From Azolla caroliniana (lineage: Eukaryota; Polypodiophyta), in NCBI GenBank assembly GCA_043228905.1, contig JBHGNT010000107.1:1-64000 (forward strand): a DNA stretch of 64,000 bases. Direction: 5' to 3'. Every line of letters starts with the position of its first letter. Position 1 is the stretch's first letter. The notes under the pieces are model-generated. The model did not search any database. It was not told the origin of the DNA and saw nothing but the letters and a program-made list of their open reading frames with translations. Position numbers and translations under genes: made by a program. This document shows positions 10,035 to 20,215 of the stretch, piece by piece.

Positions 10035-10480
10035 TGTTACCGACTAGGAACACGGTCTATGGTCAGTCCTTCGACCTAGACCTCCAAGTGACTATGTGAC
10101 AACGAATGGTAGCGTCTATGCGTAATACTTAGTGGGATATTCCCCGTAACCTAGCAGCGTATAAGGGAGCCGGCTACAACCGAGCTCCTTAGACAATGGG
10201 CTAGCGCACACACCGTTACTTACTCCTACGCTCTCAAGAATTACAGACACACAGTAGATTAACCGCAACTACACACAGATATCAGAGAAGATAGAACTCT
10301 ATTACGATACGCCTCTTACATTCAAAATTACACGCTACCTCTATTAGAGGTTTTCTGCCCTTTATATACGCAGGGTCTTTTAGCCGTTCACGCTTCCCGC
10401 GTGAACCGTTACATGCATTACAAAATTATTCTATTCCATATTACTACGCTCTTGTCCGTCTGTTACTATTCCGGCGGACA
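10035..10480 (-). repeat. Gypsy T3 3' LTR (446 bp)
   Basis: On the minus strand it starts TGTCCGCCGG (10480) and ends GGTAACA (10035), with a TATA box in CGTATATAAAGGG (about 10355-10367). The region just 5' of it (10481-10555) is homologous to the region 5' of the T2 minus-strand LTR (18259-18335), which places it in the T family. Confidence 0.7.
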
Positions 10481-11605
10481 ACACCTGGCACGCATGTGGG
10501 ATAGTGCCATGGCATGTCGGACCCATCCCTTTAATCTTCCTCCAAAATTGCCTAGATGTTTGGTTCTGCTACGGTGTCCGTGTCTGGGGACGGCAGAGGG
10601 CCCATAGGTGCATCGTTGTGTGGTTCCCCTGTCTGGTCTGGGGAGCTTCTCCTGGTTTCCCTGTTGTCCTGTGTGGGTGGGCCGGGTTCTGTGGACTCTT
10701 CTTGGGCGAGGGGGTTTGGTTCAGCCGTCCGCGGGCTTGCGGTAGGTCGCGGTTCTAGTTCGTGTGTCACTTCCCCTGTGATGTCGGCCGCCGTTGTGCG
10801 CTTTGGGGAGTGGGTTTGCGGTTCCTCTTGGTCCAGGACGTTCTCCATGTGGTTGGCTGTAAGCGTATGCTCCGGTGGTTGGGGTTCCACTTGGGCGGTG
10901 GTGTCATTGTCTAGTATTGCGGGGGACTCCACTCGTCGTTCCATCCTAGAGTCTCGCCATTGCCGCTTCCGATTTTTTCGCTTCCTCCCGTAATTGGGTG
11001 TTTTCTTCTTTCGTCTGGGTGTGTTGTGTTGTCTCCGCTGCGAGTTTCTCTTCAAGGGTCTTTACTGCCGTTGGCCCGGATGTCCTTTTCCCTGTCTGAG
11101 GACTGGTGAAGTTCAGCGCGGAGGCGGTCAATTTCTGATTCCGCCAGTTGTACGACCCTTTTTGCTTTTGAGGCAATGGTGTTCTGAGCCTCAATCTCTT
11201 CCCTCAGGGTTTCGACGACGTTGTTTGGTGGTGGAGCTGCCTGTTGCGTTGTAGTCGCGTTATTTTCCAACTTTGCGATGCGTTCGTTAGCTTTTTGCAG
11301 CTCAGCTTGGGTCAGTTTAACCTTCTTCCAAAAATTCTTATTTTTAATGGCCATCTCCTTGGCGCCCATGCTGACCTTTGCCAGTTCCCTATGAGCTTCG
11401 ACTAGGGCCGCGTTTAATGGGGGTAGTTCCATCCCCATTCGGTGTATACCGGCGTTCCTCTGTCTGCCAACAGAGACAACAGAGACACCGGTACGGGTCG
11501 GAGATGTAAAAGAACCGGTTGTAGCATTGATCGACCATGGCTTTGAGATCAACCTTCTGTCCATGGACTTTTAGAAAAAGGGAAAGTGGTCGATGAACAC
11601 GAAGC
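10481..11605 (-). pseudogene. Gypsy T3 accessory coiled-coil ORF (aORF2), frame-disrupted
   Basis: Three minus-strand frames overlap in order (11564-11052, 11194-10946, 11055-10552) and together give one protein split by frameshifts. It has an N-terminal Lys/Glu/Ala-rich segment with heptad character (LREEIEAQNTIASKAKR, AESEIDRLRAELHQSSDRE), a second coil (KTLEEKLAAETTQ, KEENTQLREEAKK) and an acidic Pro/Thr/Ser-rich tail. It lies between the lost integrase and the 3' LTR, the position of aORF2 in T1 and T2. No enzymatic motif is visible. A structural or RNA-binding role is only a guess. The fragment is cut at about 11605, where H resumes. Confidence 0.6.
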
Positions 11606-11610
11606 ACGGG

Positions 11611-11919
11611 TGGAAGATTAGAGCGGCGACCTGAGCAACCGAGGAGCTATACAGGGCTTGCCCAAATGTATGGGTGAAGAGGGGGGACATAGAAATAGAT
11701 CAACATTTCCTTGATCAAGAGATGTCGTCGGACCCGGTCATCTTGGGTGAACCATACATCACGGCGGCTCGCATGGAGACGAAGGTGCTAGACAACGGGT
11801 CAGCATATGCGAGGGTCAAGATCCAAGATGGGAGGCATTTGGTCCAATTCCTTATGGTGAGGCCCAACCATGAGCGCAATCGAGCCTCCCTCAAAGGGGA
11901 CAGCCGAGAGGATTTTTGA
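11611..11919 (+). pseudogene. Gypsy H protease, C-terminal part
   Basis: The frame reads KRGDIEIDQHFLDQE, then SSDPVILGEPYITAARMETK and later VQFLMVRPNHERN before a stop. The ILGEPYI block is the flap/C-terminal region of a gypsy retropepsin (compare IVLGLPWF in S). The DSG/DTG half is missing because T3 debris (10035-11605) occupies that place. One in-frame TGA lies near 11630. It is the continuation of H gag. Confidence 0.55.
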
Positions 11920-12299
11920 TGTGGCCTATTAAGGAGTGGGGCCGCAATAGCCTGAGGCAAACTAAGACCCTAAACCCTTGCAAAACTAGGAAACAATTTT
12001 GGTTCTCCGAAAATGGAGGTTGTAAAATTACTAGTTTAATTGATAGAGATCACCCTAGGGCCAAGAGATATGAAAGGTATCTCCAACAATGTAATTTATT
12101 AAAGGAAAATGAAACCATAAGCGGCGCTATGGAGGCGGTCTCGTTCGACGACACTCTCGGAGAGATGGAGAGGATAGTTGCTTCGGGCCTCAATAAAGAC
12201 AAGGTAATTCTAGTCAACTCAGTTGACATGTACACCAATGTTGAGCGGCAAGCTCAACCGGATCCGGATCGGCATCCAGAAGGATGAAGCCGGACTGGT
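11920..12299 (+). other. Unassigned H-internal sequence with a short open frame
   Basis: An open frame (to 12287) contains AMEAVSFDDTLGEMERIVAS and a segment VNSVDMYTNVE. I do not recognise a domain. At 12238 the sequence TGTTGAGCGGCAAGCTCAAC followed by CCGGATCCGGATCGG matches the start of the copia F LTR at about 31645, so an F-type LTR fragment begins there. The rest is probably H linker between protease and RT. Confidence 0.35.
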
Positions 12300-13025
12300 G
12301 AGCTGGTCAGCAAGTGAGCCTATGAGCTGGGGAGCCGGCTAGCTAGATCAAACAGTAACCGGAAGCCTAGTAGTAGCCATCGAAGAGCTTGGTCGCTTGA
12401 TCGAGGAAGCGAGGAAGGTCAAGGTGCAAACAAAGTAAAAGACCGTGGACAAAAAGCTGAAGCTTGTGACTGCCCCATTGCCTAACAATAGTGGGGAACG
12501 GATAAAGGGGGTAGCGGCCGATCCTAGCTTGCGGGACCCACGAGGCACAGGGCACCGGTTCACCGATGAGACACGACAGAAGCTCTGGTGTCGCGGAAAT
12601 CCGCTTGCATGTCGGATAGGACGGGACCACGCGGGTCTTGGACTAGGGAGTAAGAGGAGGGAGAGAACCTTGGGAGTTCAACCAAGAAGGAAGAGAAAGA
12701 TTAAGATTCAAGATATTAAGATTCAAGAGAATAAGATCTAAACAAGACAAGATACATTATGGAAAGCACCACACCAATTACAACCGTGGCCGTGTAGGCC
12801 GAATGTAAATCCTCTAGATGAAACCCTAAATGGATAGGGGAAAAGAAGAAGATGAAGAAGACGAATGAAAGCCGTAAAACGAGATCCTAAAACCCAAAAT
12901 TCGGAAACCCTAATGGCAACCCAAAGAAACCCAAAAAGTGGAAGCCCCTCAAAAGTGACCCCTCACTCCCTTTTATAGTAGTAAGGGGTGAGGCACATTA
13001 CATAAAGAGGAGTCAAATATCCTTT
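12300..13025 (-). mobile_element. G2/H-type LTR and leader fragment (K), minus strand
   Basis: On the minus strand this contains a close match to the H LTR end (CTCCCTAGTCCAAGACC) near 12650, followed by a leader with GGTGAACC, like the GGTGAACCC after the G2 LTR (20182). The upstream part (12700-13025) is AT-rich with AAACCCTAA-type repeats and would be the LTR body. No coding domain is visible. It interrupts H between protease and RT. Confidence 0.45.
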
Positions 13026-13029
13026 CCTT

Positions 13030-13690
13030 TAATGGGGAATATCTCCCATGATCTTAATGACGGGCCTTTAACTCTCTCCCCTCACGCTTTCAATGCCATT
13101 GCCCATCATATTTGTACCCCCACATTGCCTAGGGAGGAGGAAAGATTTAGAAGGATGATCAAAAGCCAAGGAAGGGCTTTCGCCTTCTCGTCTGGTGAGA
13201 TAGGGTACGTAAACCCTAAGATCATCGAGGCAATGGTGATCTCTACGGTACCGCATGTACCGTGGAACATCAAACTAATCCCGGTTCTGAGAGCTCACAT
13301 CCCGAAGTTCATTGACCTATTGAAGGAAAAGATTGAGACGGGTATGCTCAAGCCATCAAGCAACCCATTCTCAAATCGGTGGTTCACTATGCCAAAGAAG
13401 AACGACACCTTACCCTTCATCCAAGACCTACAACCTGTTAATCAAGTGACAATTCGAAATGCAGGGGTCGGGCCGAGCGTTAACGAATTCACCAAGGCCT
13501 CCGCTGGAAGGTCTATTTATTCAATCGGTGATCTATACTCGGCGTAAGATAAATTCCAACTAGTTGTGGAGAGTAGGGACATCACGACGATGCGGACCCC
13601 TATCGGCCTAGTGCGAATGTGTACCTTGCCACAAGGAGGCACTAACTTTGTAGCCCACATGGTAAATGCAATGAACAAGGTTTAGAGTTT
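13030..13690 (+). pseudogene. Gypsy H reverse transcriptase, N-terminal half
   Basis: The frame encodes the RT entry region (VPHVPWNIKLIPVLRAHIPK), the fingers block (GMLKPSSNPFSNRWFTMPKK) and the palm approach (QDLQPVNQVTIRNAG, then SIYSIGDLYSA). A stop follows; the next frame gives MRTPIGLVRMCTLPQGGTNF. The YxDD motif is absent: about 13690 the sequence jumps to RNase H. The usual motif-A Asp is present as SIGDLYSA. It is an internally deleted RT. Confidence 0.65.
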
Positions 13691-15391
13691 AGGGTATTGT
13701 GTCCGTAGTGAAGGCGGATAAAGATTACCTAATCGGGTCAAAGGTGGTAATAGAGACGGATTGCCTTCCAATCCTAGGGATGGTTTTGGGATGTGCAACA
13801 CTTGACTTAGCTATGCTAAGATGGATTGCTTACATCAAATCAATGAACCTGGAGATTCACCATATTTCAGGGAAGAACAATGGCATGGCAGATATGCTAT
13901 CAAGGGCAAGATTCGAGGGCAAAAGTGACATGTTGTCTGAAAATGAGGATGTCACTCTTGACTTCTATAAGTCGGCCCAAGCGTCTATAGATGATTGAGA
14001 TGTGCAAGTACTCCACGCCTTCAACAAAAGTGAATACGAAGGGGAGTGGCTACACATTCGCAAGTTCTTAAGCTCAATGACAGTGGATAGTTCATGGTCG
14101 AAGGAGGAAGCACAAAGAGTCCGAAAGAAAGCGTACAAGTACTTCCTACAAGGGGGATTCCTCTGGAGGCACCCGAAGAGAAGCAGAGGGACGCCAAAAC
14201 GAGTGGTCATAAAGGAAGAGGACCAAACAACATTGGTGTCTGAGTTCCACGAGAGTCCTTGGGTGGGCCATAGAGGAACATGGGCAACATTCGAGAAGTT
14301 AAAGGAGAAGTATTGGTGGTCGGGAATGTACAAGGATATCGCCCATTTCGTGGGGACGTGTGAAAGCTGCCAAATACACTCAAACATACGCCATAGGGAC
14401 GAGTTGCACCCGACCTACCCACTCACCATACACTTCAAATGGATGGTGGATTTGGTTTCGATGCCGATGGGAGTGGGCCAAATGAAATATTTGGTGCTAG
14501 CAAGAGAAGACCTAACAAACCAGGTAGAAGGGTGAGCCTTAGCAGACAAAACGACGACGGAGGTGTGTAAATTCTTACTCGAGGATGTCATCTACTGGTA
14601 CGGATGTGTGGGAAGGATAGTGGCCAACAAAGGAGAGTTGAACGCTCACGAAGCTTCAGAGCTCTTTGAACGACTTGAAGTGAAGCTCTCTCTCACAACC
14701 GCTTATAACCCGGAGGCTAATGGAAAGATAAAACACAGACACAAGTCTATCGTAAAAGCCATTGTAAGAGCTTGTGATGGGCGAGTCAGGAACTAGCCTC
14801 GGTTACTACCTTATGCATTGTAGGCCGACAAAACAACTCACAACTCAGTTACAGGTTTCATGGCAGCTGAACTCATGTACAGACAAAAGCGAGTGATGCC
14901 CATTGAAGACACAATCGCGTCATGGGATGCTGTGGGAAAACGAGATGAGTTGAGACGAGCTTCTAGCAACAAGGATAAGGCAACTTGAGAGAAGATCTGA
15001 AGACTTGGAGTTGGCAAAGGAGAGGTTAGAAGTGGCTAGGCTAAGTAACAATGCCCTGTTCGACAAGACACACCGACTATGTCCTCGGAAGATTGAAGAA
15101 GGAGACTGGGTGATTGTGTATGATAGCAGTCTCAACAACCAACATAGCTTAATGCGGAAATTCTCAAAGCAATGGTTCGGTTTGTACGTGGTAACGAGTG
15201 CAAACAATAATCCCACCTACCACCTCATTGAACTCAATGGGACTAAGCTGGTAGTACCAATTGCAGGGAAGTGGGTCAAAATCTTCAAAAAGCGACACAA
15301 AAAGGAGCCAAACCTCGATGACCTTGACGAAGATAAAGGAGACCAAACAAGAAGCCATGGGGTAAATGAGGAGGACAAAATGAACTATTGA
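13691..15391 (+). pseudogene. Gypsy H RNase H and integrase
   Basis: It opens with an RNase H C-terminal segment (VVIETDCLPILGMV, then NLEIHHISGKNNGMADMLSR). The integrase zinc domain follows (HESPWVGHRGTWATF, CESCQIHS) and the core with the first Asp in FKWMVDLVSMP. At the second catalytic position the sequence reads GRIVANKGE, where family members normally carry Asp in a D-R/K-G motif. At the third, NPEANGKIKHRH has Lys where a catalytic Glu is expected. Stops occur at 13998, 14535, about 14795 and beyond. The C-terminal domain (EGDWVIVYDSS, WFGLYVVTSANN) runs to 15391. Integrase activity must be lost. Confidence 0.75.
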
Positions 15392-15451
15392 CCACCCTCA
15401 GCCCACCATTCTTGGTACATACCGGAGGATGTGTGGTTTGGTAGGGGTGGA

Positions 15452-16740
15452 TGTCGTGATGTGGCGTGCTCGAGAGTGGGAAAAACCGGCGAAAGGGGGT
15501 GTCAAAATGTGCATGTGCAATGTGTGTGCACATGCAAAGAAAAGGGAAAAGAAAGGGTGGAAAGGAGGTATAGAAGCTCGTGTAAAAAGTAAGAGAGAGG
15601 AGAGATAAAAAGTAGAGGGGAGACAGGCTATGAATTTGTAGATATAGAATTATATATTATATAAGAGAGAGTTAATGGACTACTGGAGAGTCACATTGAC
15701 TTCTAGCTAGAGGTGCACGGTTCAAGTCTGGTCTTACAATGCAGCGCGATTAAAGGAATTTTATTCCTTTTGCATTGAAGAAAAAATTGGCACCCCCCCT
15801 TCTTCTTTTTCCTATAAAAGGAGGTTGGAGGGGGCTCATATGGGAGGACGTTTTGGGAGGAGACTATCGCCATTTTTCCGTCGAAGCTCTTCATCTTCTT
15901 CTTCACCATTTCTCTTAATCTCATACCCCTTCATCCCCTCATCGCCACATGCTCATGCACCTCTCCTCCTCATAAAGGCGTACGAGCATTTTGTGCATGT
16001 GTTTATGTCTTCCTTGTACGTTAAGTCGTCTTGTGACGAGGGAGCGTGTCGGGCGTTCCCATGCACCTCTCCTCCTCATAAAGGGGTACGAGCATTTGTG
16101 CGTGTGTTTGTGTCTTCCTTGTACGTTTGGTCATCTTGTGACGAGGGAGAGTTCAAGCTTGCCCATGCACCTCTCCTCCTCATAAAGGCGTATGAGCATT
16201 TTTGCGTGTGTTTTGTGTCTTCCTTGTACGTTTGGCCGTCTTGTGACGAGGGAGCGTTTCGGGCGTGCCCATGCACCTCTCCTCCTCATAAAGACGTATG
16301 AGCATTTGTGCGTGTGTTTGTGTCTTCCTTGTATGTTCGGTCGTCTTGTGACGAGGGAGCATTCGGGCTTGCCCATGCACCTCTCCTCCTCATAAAGGCG
16401 TATGAGCATTTGTGCGTGTGTTTTATGTCTTCCTTGTACGTTTTATGAGCACCTCTCCACCTGATAAAGTCGTACGGGCATTCGTGTTTGTGTTATCATG
16501 CCCTTGTGCACTCCTCTTGCGTGCTCATCTATGCTTGTACCCATTTGATCACTTGGCTCGTGTGGTGATCTCGAAAACTCGACGTGTCGTGATCAACGAA
16601 AACCACCAGCCCCACGAAAGGGGCAACGAGCCCTTGCTCGGGAAGGGGTTGGGAAGTAGTATTGTCGTAAAGCAAACCTTGGGTCTTCTCTATCCCTTCG
16701 TACTCCCTAGTCCAAGACCCCCATGGTCCCGCCCAGGTAA
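15452..16740 (+). repeat. Gypsy H 3' LTR (~1.29 kb)
   Basis: It begins TGTCGTGATGTGGC after a purine-rich tract (15440-15451). Its end region CTCCCTAGTCCAAGACC (about 16700-16716) matches the end of the G2 LTR (CTCCTAGTCCAAAACCCC, 28740). Inside are a tRNA-like B-box match (GGTTCAAGTCT, about 15720) and a 105-bp minisatellite. The exact end is uncertain by about 20 bp. It abuts copia C2 at about 16745. Confidence 0.7.
15955..16450 (+). repeat. 105-bp minisatellite in H LTR, five copies
   Basis: Units begin ATGCACCTCTCCTCCTCATA at 15955, 16061, 16165, 16271 and 16375 (spacings 106, 104, 106, 104). The last is partial. The units differ by a few substitutions. Confidence 0.93.
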
Positions 16741-16744
16741 CACA

Positions 16745-17252
16745 CACTTGTGAAACTTTGCGAGAACGTTCATGAGTTTCCCTTTCTGCCCGACGTGGCT
16801 AAGGGGAACTTCACTGACATGTTTGATGGTATGCGGAGTGTTGTCTCCAGTTTCAACCACTCCCTATTTTTCCGGTTTCTCCTAGTACGAGAATTATTCC
16901 TTGTGACTCGTCAGATGATTTGATGCTCCGGAGGCAACATACCACACCTCATTCAATTTCGAGGTGTTCACCGCCATCAAATTGGTTTTGTGCTTCATTA
17001 CAAACGGTGGGCCCGATGCATTTTCAGATCGTTCGGAGCCCTCAACGTAGTGCGATCACTGTCGATTTCCTTGTTTGGTCCATTCGGAACCAGTTGCATC
17101 ATTAGCTCCATCGACATAACTCCAGTAGCCATGCCCGAGCAGGTATTGGTGCATCTTGTACGACCAAGATGCGTAGTTACTTCTGTCGAGCTTCTCCGTT
17201 GGAAGCGAGCTAGCCATTCCTTTGTCAATTCTTTCCGTCTTCTATTCTTCAC
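16745..17252 (-). pseudogene. Copia C2 gag start and protease remnant
   Basis: On the minus strand a gag N-terminus (KLDRSNYASWSYKMHQYLLG, then HGYWSYVDGAND) starts about 60 bases inside the PBS. It closely resembles D gag (YLVGQGYWSYINGAQEN). After an internal deletion the protease follows, reading NEVWYVASGASNHLTSHKE, in which the usual D-S/F-G active site is WYVASGA, so the catalytic Asp appears replaced by Ala. Stops follow. It is truncated at 16745 by the H LTR. This is the host copia element into whose 5' LTR T2 inserted. Confidence 0.68.
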
Positions 17253-17302
17253 CGTGATTAGGGTTTGTCTGTTTGTCGGTAGTAGAGGATCTCAACCCTC
17301 GT

Positions 17303-17314
17303 GCTCTAATACCA
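17303..17314 (-). promoter_or_regulatory. Copia C2 primer-binding site
   Basis: The minus strand reads TGGTATTAGAGC directly after the LTR end CTTTTACA (17315). It differs from the canonical initiator-Met PBS TGGTATCAGAGC by one base. Confidence 0.85.
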
Positions 17315-17373
17315 TGTAAAAGAATACGTGCGGAAGCTTAACAGACACAACTGGGTAACAACAGACAAAAGAC
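17315..17373 (-). repeat. Copia C2 5' LTR, 3' portion
   Basis: The minus strand carries TCTGTTGTT and CTTCCGCACGTATTCTTTTACA, which aligns with the end of the C1 LTR (54560-54605: CTGTTGTTCAG, GCTTCCGCACACAATTC). The other portion of the same LTR lies at 30998-31357; insertion of T2 split it. Confidence 0.8.
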
Positions 17374-17832
17374 TAATGGCCGACAAAGACTTAAGAGCCA
17401 GATAAAGTCCAGAATGGGAAAGGGATAATTAATCTAGAATTATAATTTTGAGAAGCGAACGGACGGACCCTGAATCGGTAAGCCGATCCAGATCCGGACC
17501 GGTTCGTAGCCGGTTTCTGGTTGGCACTGGTTTGTACCCACAGCCGGTGACCTATAAAAGGACCCGGTCAGTTTGTAATTAATTAGCGGTTTATTAATGC
17601 AAGTGTTGTTCTGCTATACCTTGTTTGATCTTTAAAGCCTTACGTTAATTATCATTATGTGCTTAATCTAATCTATCTTATGCATGTATTATGCTCAATA
17701 ACCATACCGGTTAACATCGGTGAGGAATACGTTTGCATTACGGTCTGCGCCTACCCTACTAGCACCACCCTTTGGTGAAGTGTCCTAGAGGGACACCCTG
17801 TGTTAGGGCTAGTCCGGCCCCAAGGAGTAACA
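17374..17832 (+). repeat. T2 left LTR (459 bp) plus PBS-like sequence
   Basis: The LTR ends GGAGTAACA; seven bases later TGGCGACCAC (17840-17849) is the likely PBS start, as in T1 (TGGCAACCACG at 40069). A TATA box TATAAAAGG lies near 17552. A 12-bp segment GGGACACCCTGT near the end is shared with T1. Confidence 0.75.
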
Positions 17833-18230
17833 CAGTTTTTGGCGACCACTTCACCAAAGGGTGGTGCAAGTAGGGTAGGCGTAGATTGTAATGCAAACGT
17901 ATTCCTCGCCGGATGTTAACCGGTATGGTTATTGAGCATAATACACGCGTAAGATAGATTAGATTAAGCACAGAACGATAATTAACTTAAGGCTTTAAAG
18001 ATCAAACAAGGTATAGCAGAACAACAATGGCAACCATATGACGAGCTAATTCATTACAAACAGACCGGGTCCGTTTATAGGTCATCGGCTTTGGGTACAA
18101 ACCGGTGCCAACCGGCAACCAGCTACGAACCGGTCCGGATCCGGATAGGCATACCGATTCCGGGTCTGTCTGTTCGCTTCTCAAAATAATAATTCTAGAT
18201 TAATTATCCCTTTCCCATTCTGGACTTTAT
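17402..18230. repeat. Large inverted repeat: two T2 LTRs back to back
   Basis: Arms 17402-17782 and 17847-18230 are reverse complements at high identity, separated by a 64-nt spacer holding the end of the left LTR and the PBS. They are two LTR copies in opposite orientation; the right arm lacks the last ~50 bp of the LTR. Confidence 0.9.
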
Positions 18231-18258
18231 CCAACTGTTAAGTCTTGGCCTACCAACA
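17847..18258 (-). repeat. T2 minus-strand LTR, 3'-truncated
   Basis: It begins TGTTGGTAGGCC (about 18258) downstream of aORF2, as expected of a 3' LTR for the minus-strand interior, and stops at 17847 before its normal end. TATA lies in CTATAAACGG (about 18069-18078). Confidence 0.72.
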
Positions 18259-18626
18259 CATGCCACGCCCGTGGGACAGTACCTTGTACGTCGAATCCCA
18301 CGGTTCACCCTTTACTCTTCTTCCAAAATGTCCAGAATGCTTTGGTCCAGGGGTTCTAATGGCTCCTCGGGTAGCTACTCTATTGTCAGTTGCTGCTCTT
18401 GCTCCCGCTCCTGCTACTATTGCTGCTCCTCTGGTTTCTCCGGTTGCACTGGTCCCTTCGGTTCCAATAGTTTCTCTGGTTCCACTGGTCCCGAGGCTTC
18501 CAGTTCTAGTTCTATTGGTTTGGGCTCCTCCTGCTACTAGTTTCCAGTGCGTTGGTTTCCATCCTTCGGTTGCTCCTTCGGAGTTATGTTCGGTTGGCTT
18601 CCCCTAGTTCCGGCTTCATTCGGCGC
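18259..18626 (-). other. T2 3' untranslated stretch between aORF2 and LTR
   Basis: Low-complexity sequence rich in GGTTCC/GGTCCC motifs, coding for no recognisable product. Part of it (18259-18335) aligns with the same position in T3 (10481-10555), so it is element sequence. Confidence 0.5.
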
Positions 18627-20144
18627 CTACTCCGAAGACTGCTCTTCATCACTGATATTAATTGTCGCAGTTCTTCGGACCACTTCTTGCCGTCGCCGTT
18701 CTCGTTCATACCGCTCGAGTTGGAGTTGTGTATCCAGTTGGTCATCGTCCACCTGTTCCACCAATCGCCTCACCTCCGTCAATTGGTCCTCGGTTAATGA
18801 TAGGAAGTCGTCAGACAATTCCTCCCTTATGGCTACAATGTTTTCTTCGTCTAGTTTATAGAAATCGGCGTCGTCCTTCCGCCCGTTCTCCGCATCCGCT
18901 CTCAACACTTGTAACTCCGCTGCCTGGTTAGCCCATTGAAACCACCATTGAACCGAACTTTCTTCCACCAATCGCTTCATTCGGTCTCTCCATGTCTGCA
19001 CCAGATCACGGATTCGCCCCAGCCCCATCTTCGACTTGTTCTCTACAACCTGTTTTTTGTCCTTCAATTGTTTGATCACGCTAGCGGTTGCCGCTTCTTG
19101 GCTTTTGTAGTGCATGAGTTGGGTCTGATAGGTCGTCTGAACTTTGTTCAGAGCCATTGTAGCCCGCTCTGTTGCCTCCGAGTACTGCCGAGTCAGCTCT
19201 ACCCGTTCTTTCGCTGCTTCCACCAGTCATTTTGCTACTTCAGCCCCCTTCGACTATTCCTCTACCAAGGCTGCCACGGTCCGGTTAACCTCATATCGAA
19301 GTTCCCGTAACTTCTCCTGCTACCGGTCACTCTCGGTGATCAATTTCTTGTGTTCCGTATCCAAGTGTTTGTGATCCTAGTGCAGCTGATCAAAGTCATT
19401 CGTTTTTTGTTTCAGCCTTTGGTTGATTGACGGCGAGCACGGTCTTCCCGGTCCTTTTGTTGTCGGAGCTCTTCCTTGAATTGCTCGATCTCCACTTCCG
19501 TTGAGCGCTGGAGTTTGTCCTTTTCCTGCAGGAGTTTTTTTTTTTCTTCCTTCAACCGGTCATATGCTTGATGACCTTTACGCAGGCTAATTTCCGTTGT
19601 TCTTCCTCAGTCACCTTCTTCCCTTCACATTCGCGTGCCCTTAAGGCCTTTTGGGCTTCCAATTCTTCTTTCAGCGTGGCGAGTTCTTGTTCCTAGGCCT
19701 TATTCTTACCCGGGACTGTTTCAGTCACCGAGGTCTTATTATTTTGTACACTTACTGGTGCCATTGGTTCTAGTTGTTGTGGTCCTTCGATGACCAGCTT
19801 CACCATTTCTTGTTCCATGCTCCAGATTCTCGATCGAGCCTGCTCCAGTTCTTCGGTTGTGGCGAGCAACCGGTCCACATGTGCTCTCTCTTCCACTTCT
19901 ATTTGGAACACCACTCGAGCCACTTGTTCTCCTATCCACCATAGCCATTGGCTGTCAGTGCCTTGTTGTCGTGCCGGTTCTGGTCATGGGGTGGCTTCTG
20001 CACTTGTTGAGAACCTCTTCTGGGTGGTCAGCGACAGTTCGGGTTCTTGTTGTTGTTGCTGCATCGGCGACACCGGAAATTCAATCACCGGTCTTTGCAC
20101 ATCCGGTTCCACTACTTCTTGTCACACAGGTGTTGCTAACACCG
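18627..20144 (-). pseudogene. Gypsy T2 accessory coiled-coil ORF (aORF2)
   Basis: Reading from 20144 leftwards: a Pro/Gln-rich N-terminus, then WLWWIGEQVARVV, EVEERAHVDRLLATTEEL, PVSVQNNKT, LQEKDKLQRSTEVEIEQFKE and DREDRARRQ, then a C-terminal block open from 19223 to 18627 (SVQWWFQWANQAAELQVLRA, DDDQLDTQLQLERYERE, and an acidic end DEEQSSE). T1 aORF2 shows the same order with many substitutions ([33 protein letters not shown]). Most of it predicts as heptad-rich coiled coil rich in Glu, Lys, Arg and Gln, with a conserved Trp-containing globular patch near the C-terminus. There are several stops in the middle part. It lies between integrase and 3' LTR. The function is unknown; a structural, env-replacing or nucleoprotein role is possible but unsupported. 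Confidence 0.65.
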
Positions 20145-20178
20145 GTGTCGTGCCTTTCGGCGCCGAAAGGCACGACAC
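20145..20178. repeat. Perfect 34-bp palindrome at the G2 left end
   Basis: GTGTCGTGCCTTTCGGC joins its exact reverse complement. The right half (GCCGAAAGGCACGACA) equals the end of the G2 3' LTR (28793-28808). The left half starts TGTCGTG, as LTRs of this family do. It reads as a 5' LTR reduced to its two ends. Confidence 0.9.
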
Positions 20179-20215
20179 ATTTGGTGAACCCGACGTGAAG
20201 ACGGGTGGCAAGGGG

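Noticed and set aside
10552-11564. Host coiled-coil gene
   Set aside because: Position next to a T-type LTR, similarity in layout to T1/T2 aORF2 and frame damage make it part of a gypsy element.
15452-16740. Hammerhead ribozyme / retrozyme in long LTRs
   Set aside because: I looked for a CTGATGA...GAAA core and did not see a convincing one in the LTRs.
18245-18607. Plus-strand frame rich in Ala/Pro/Val
   Set aside because: Low-complexity antisense of the T2 3' region; no partner or motif.
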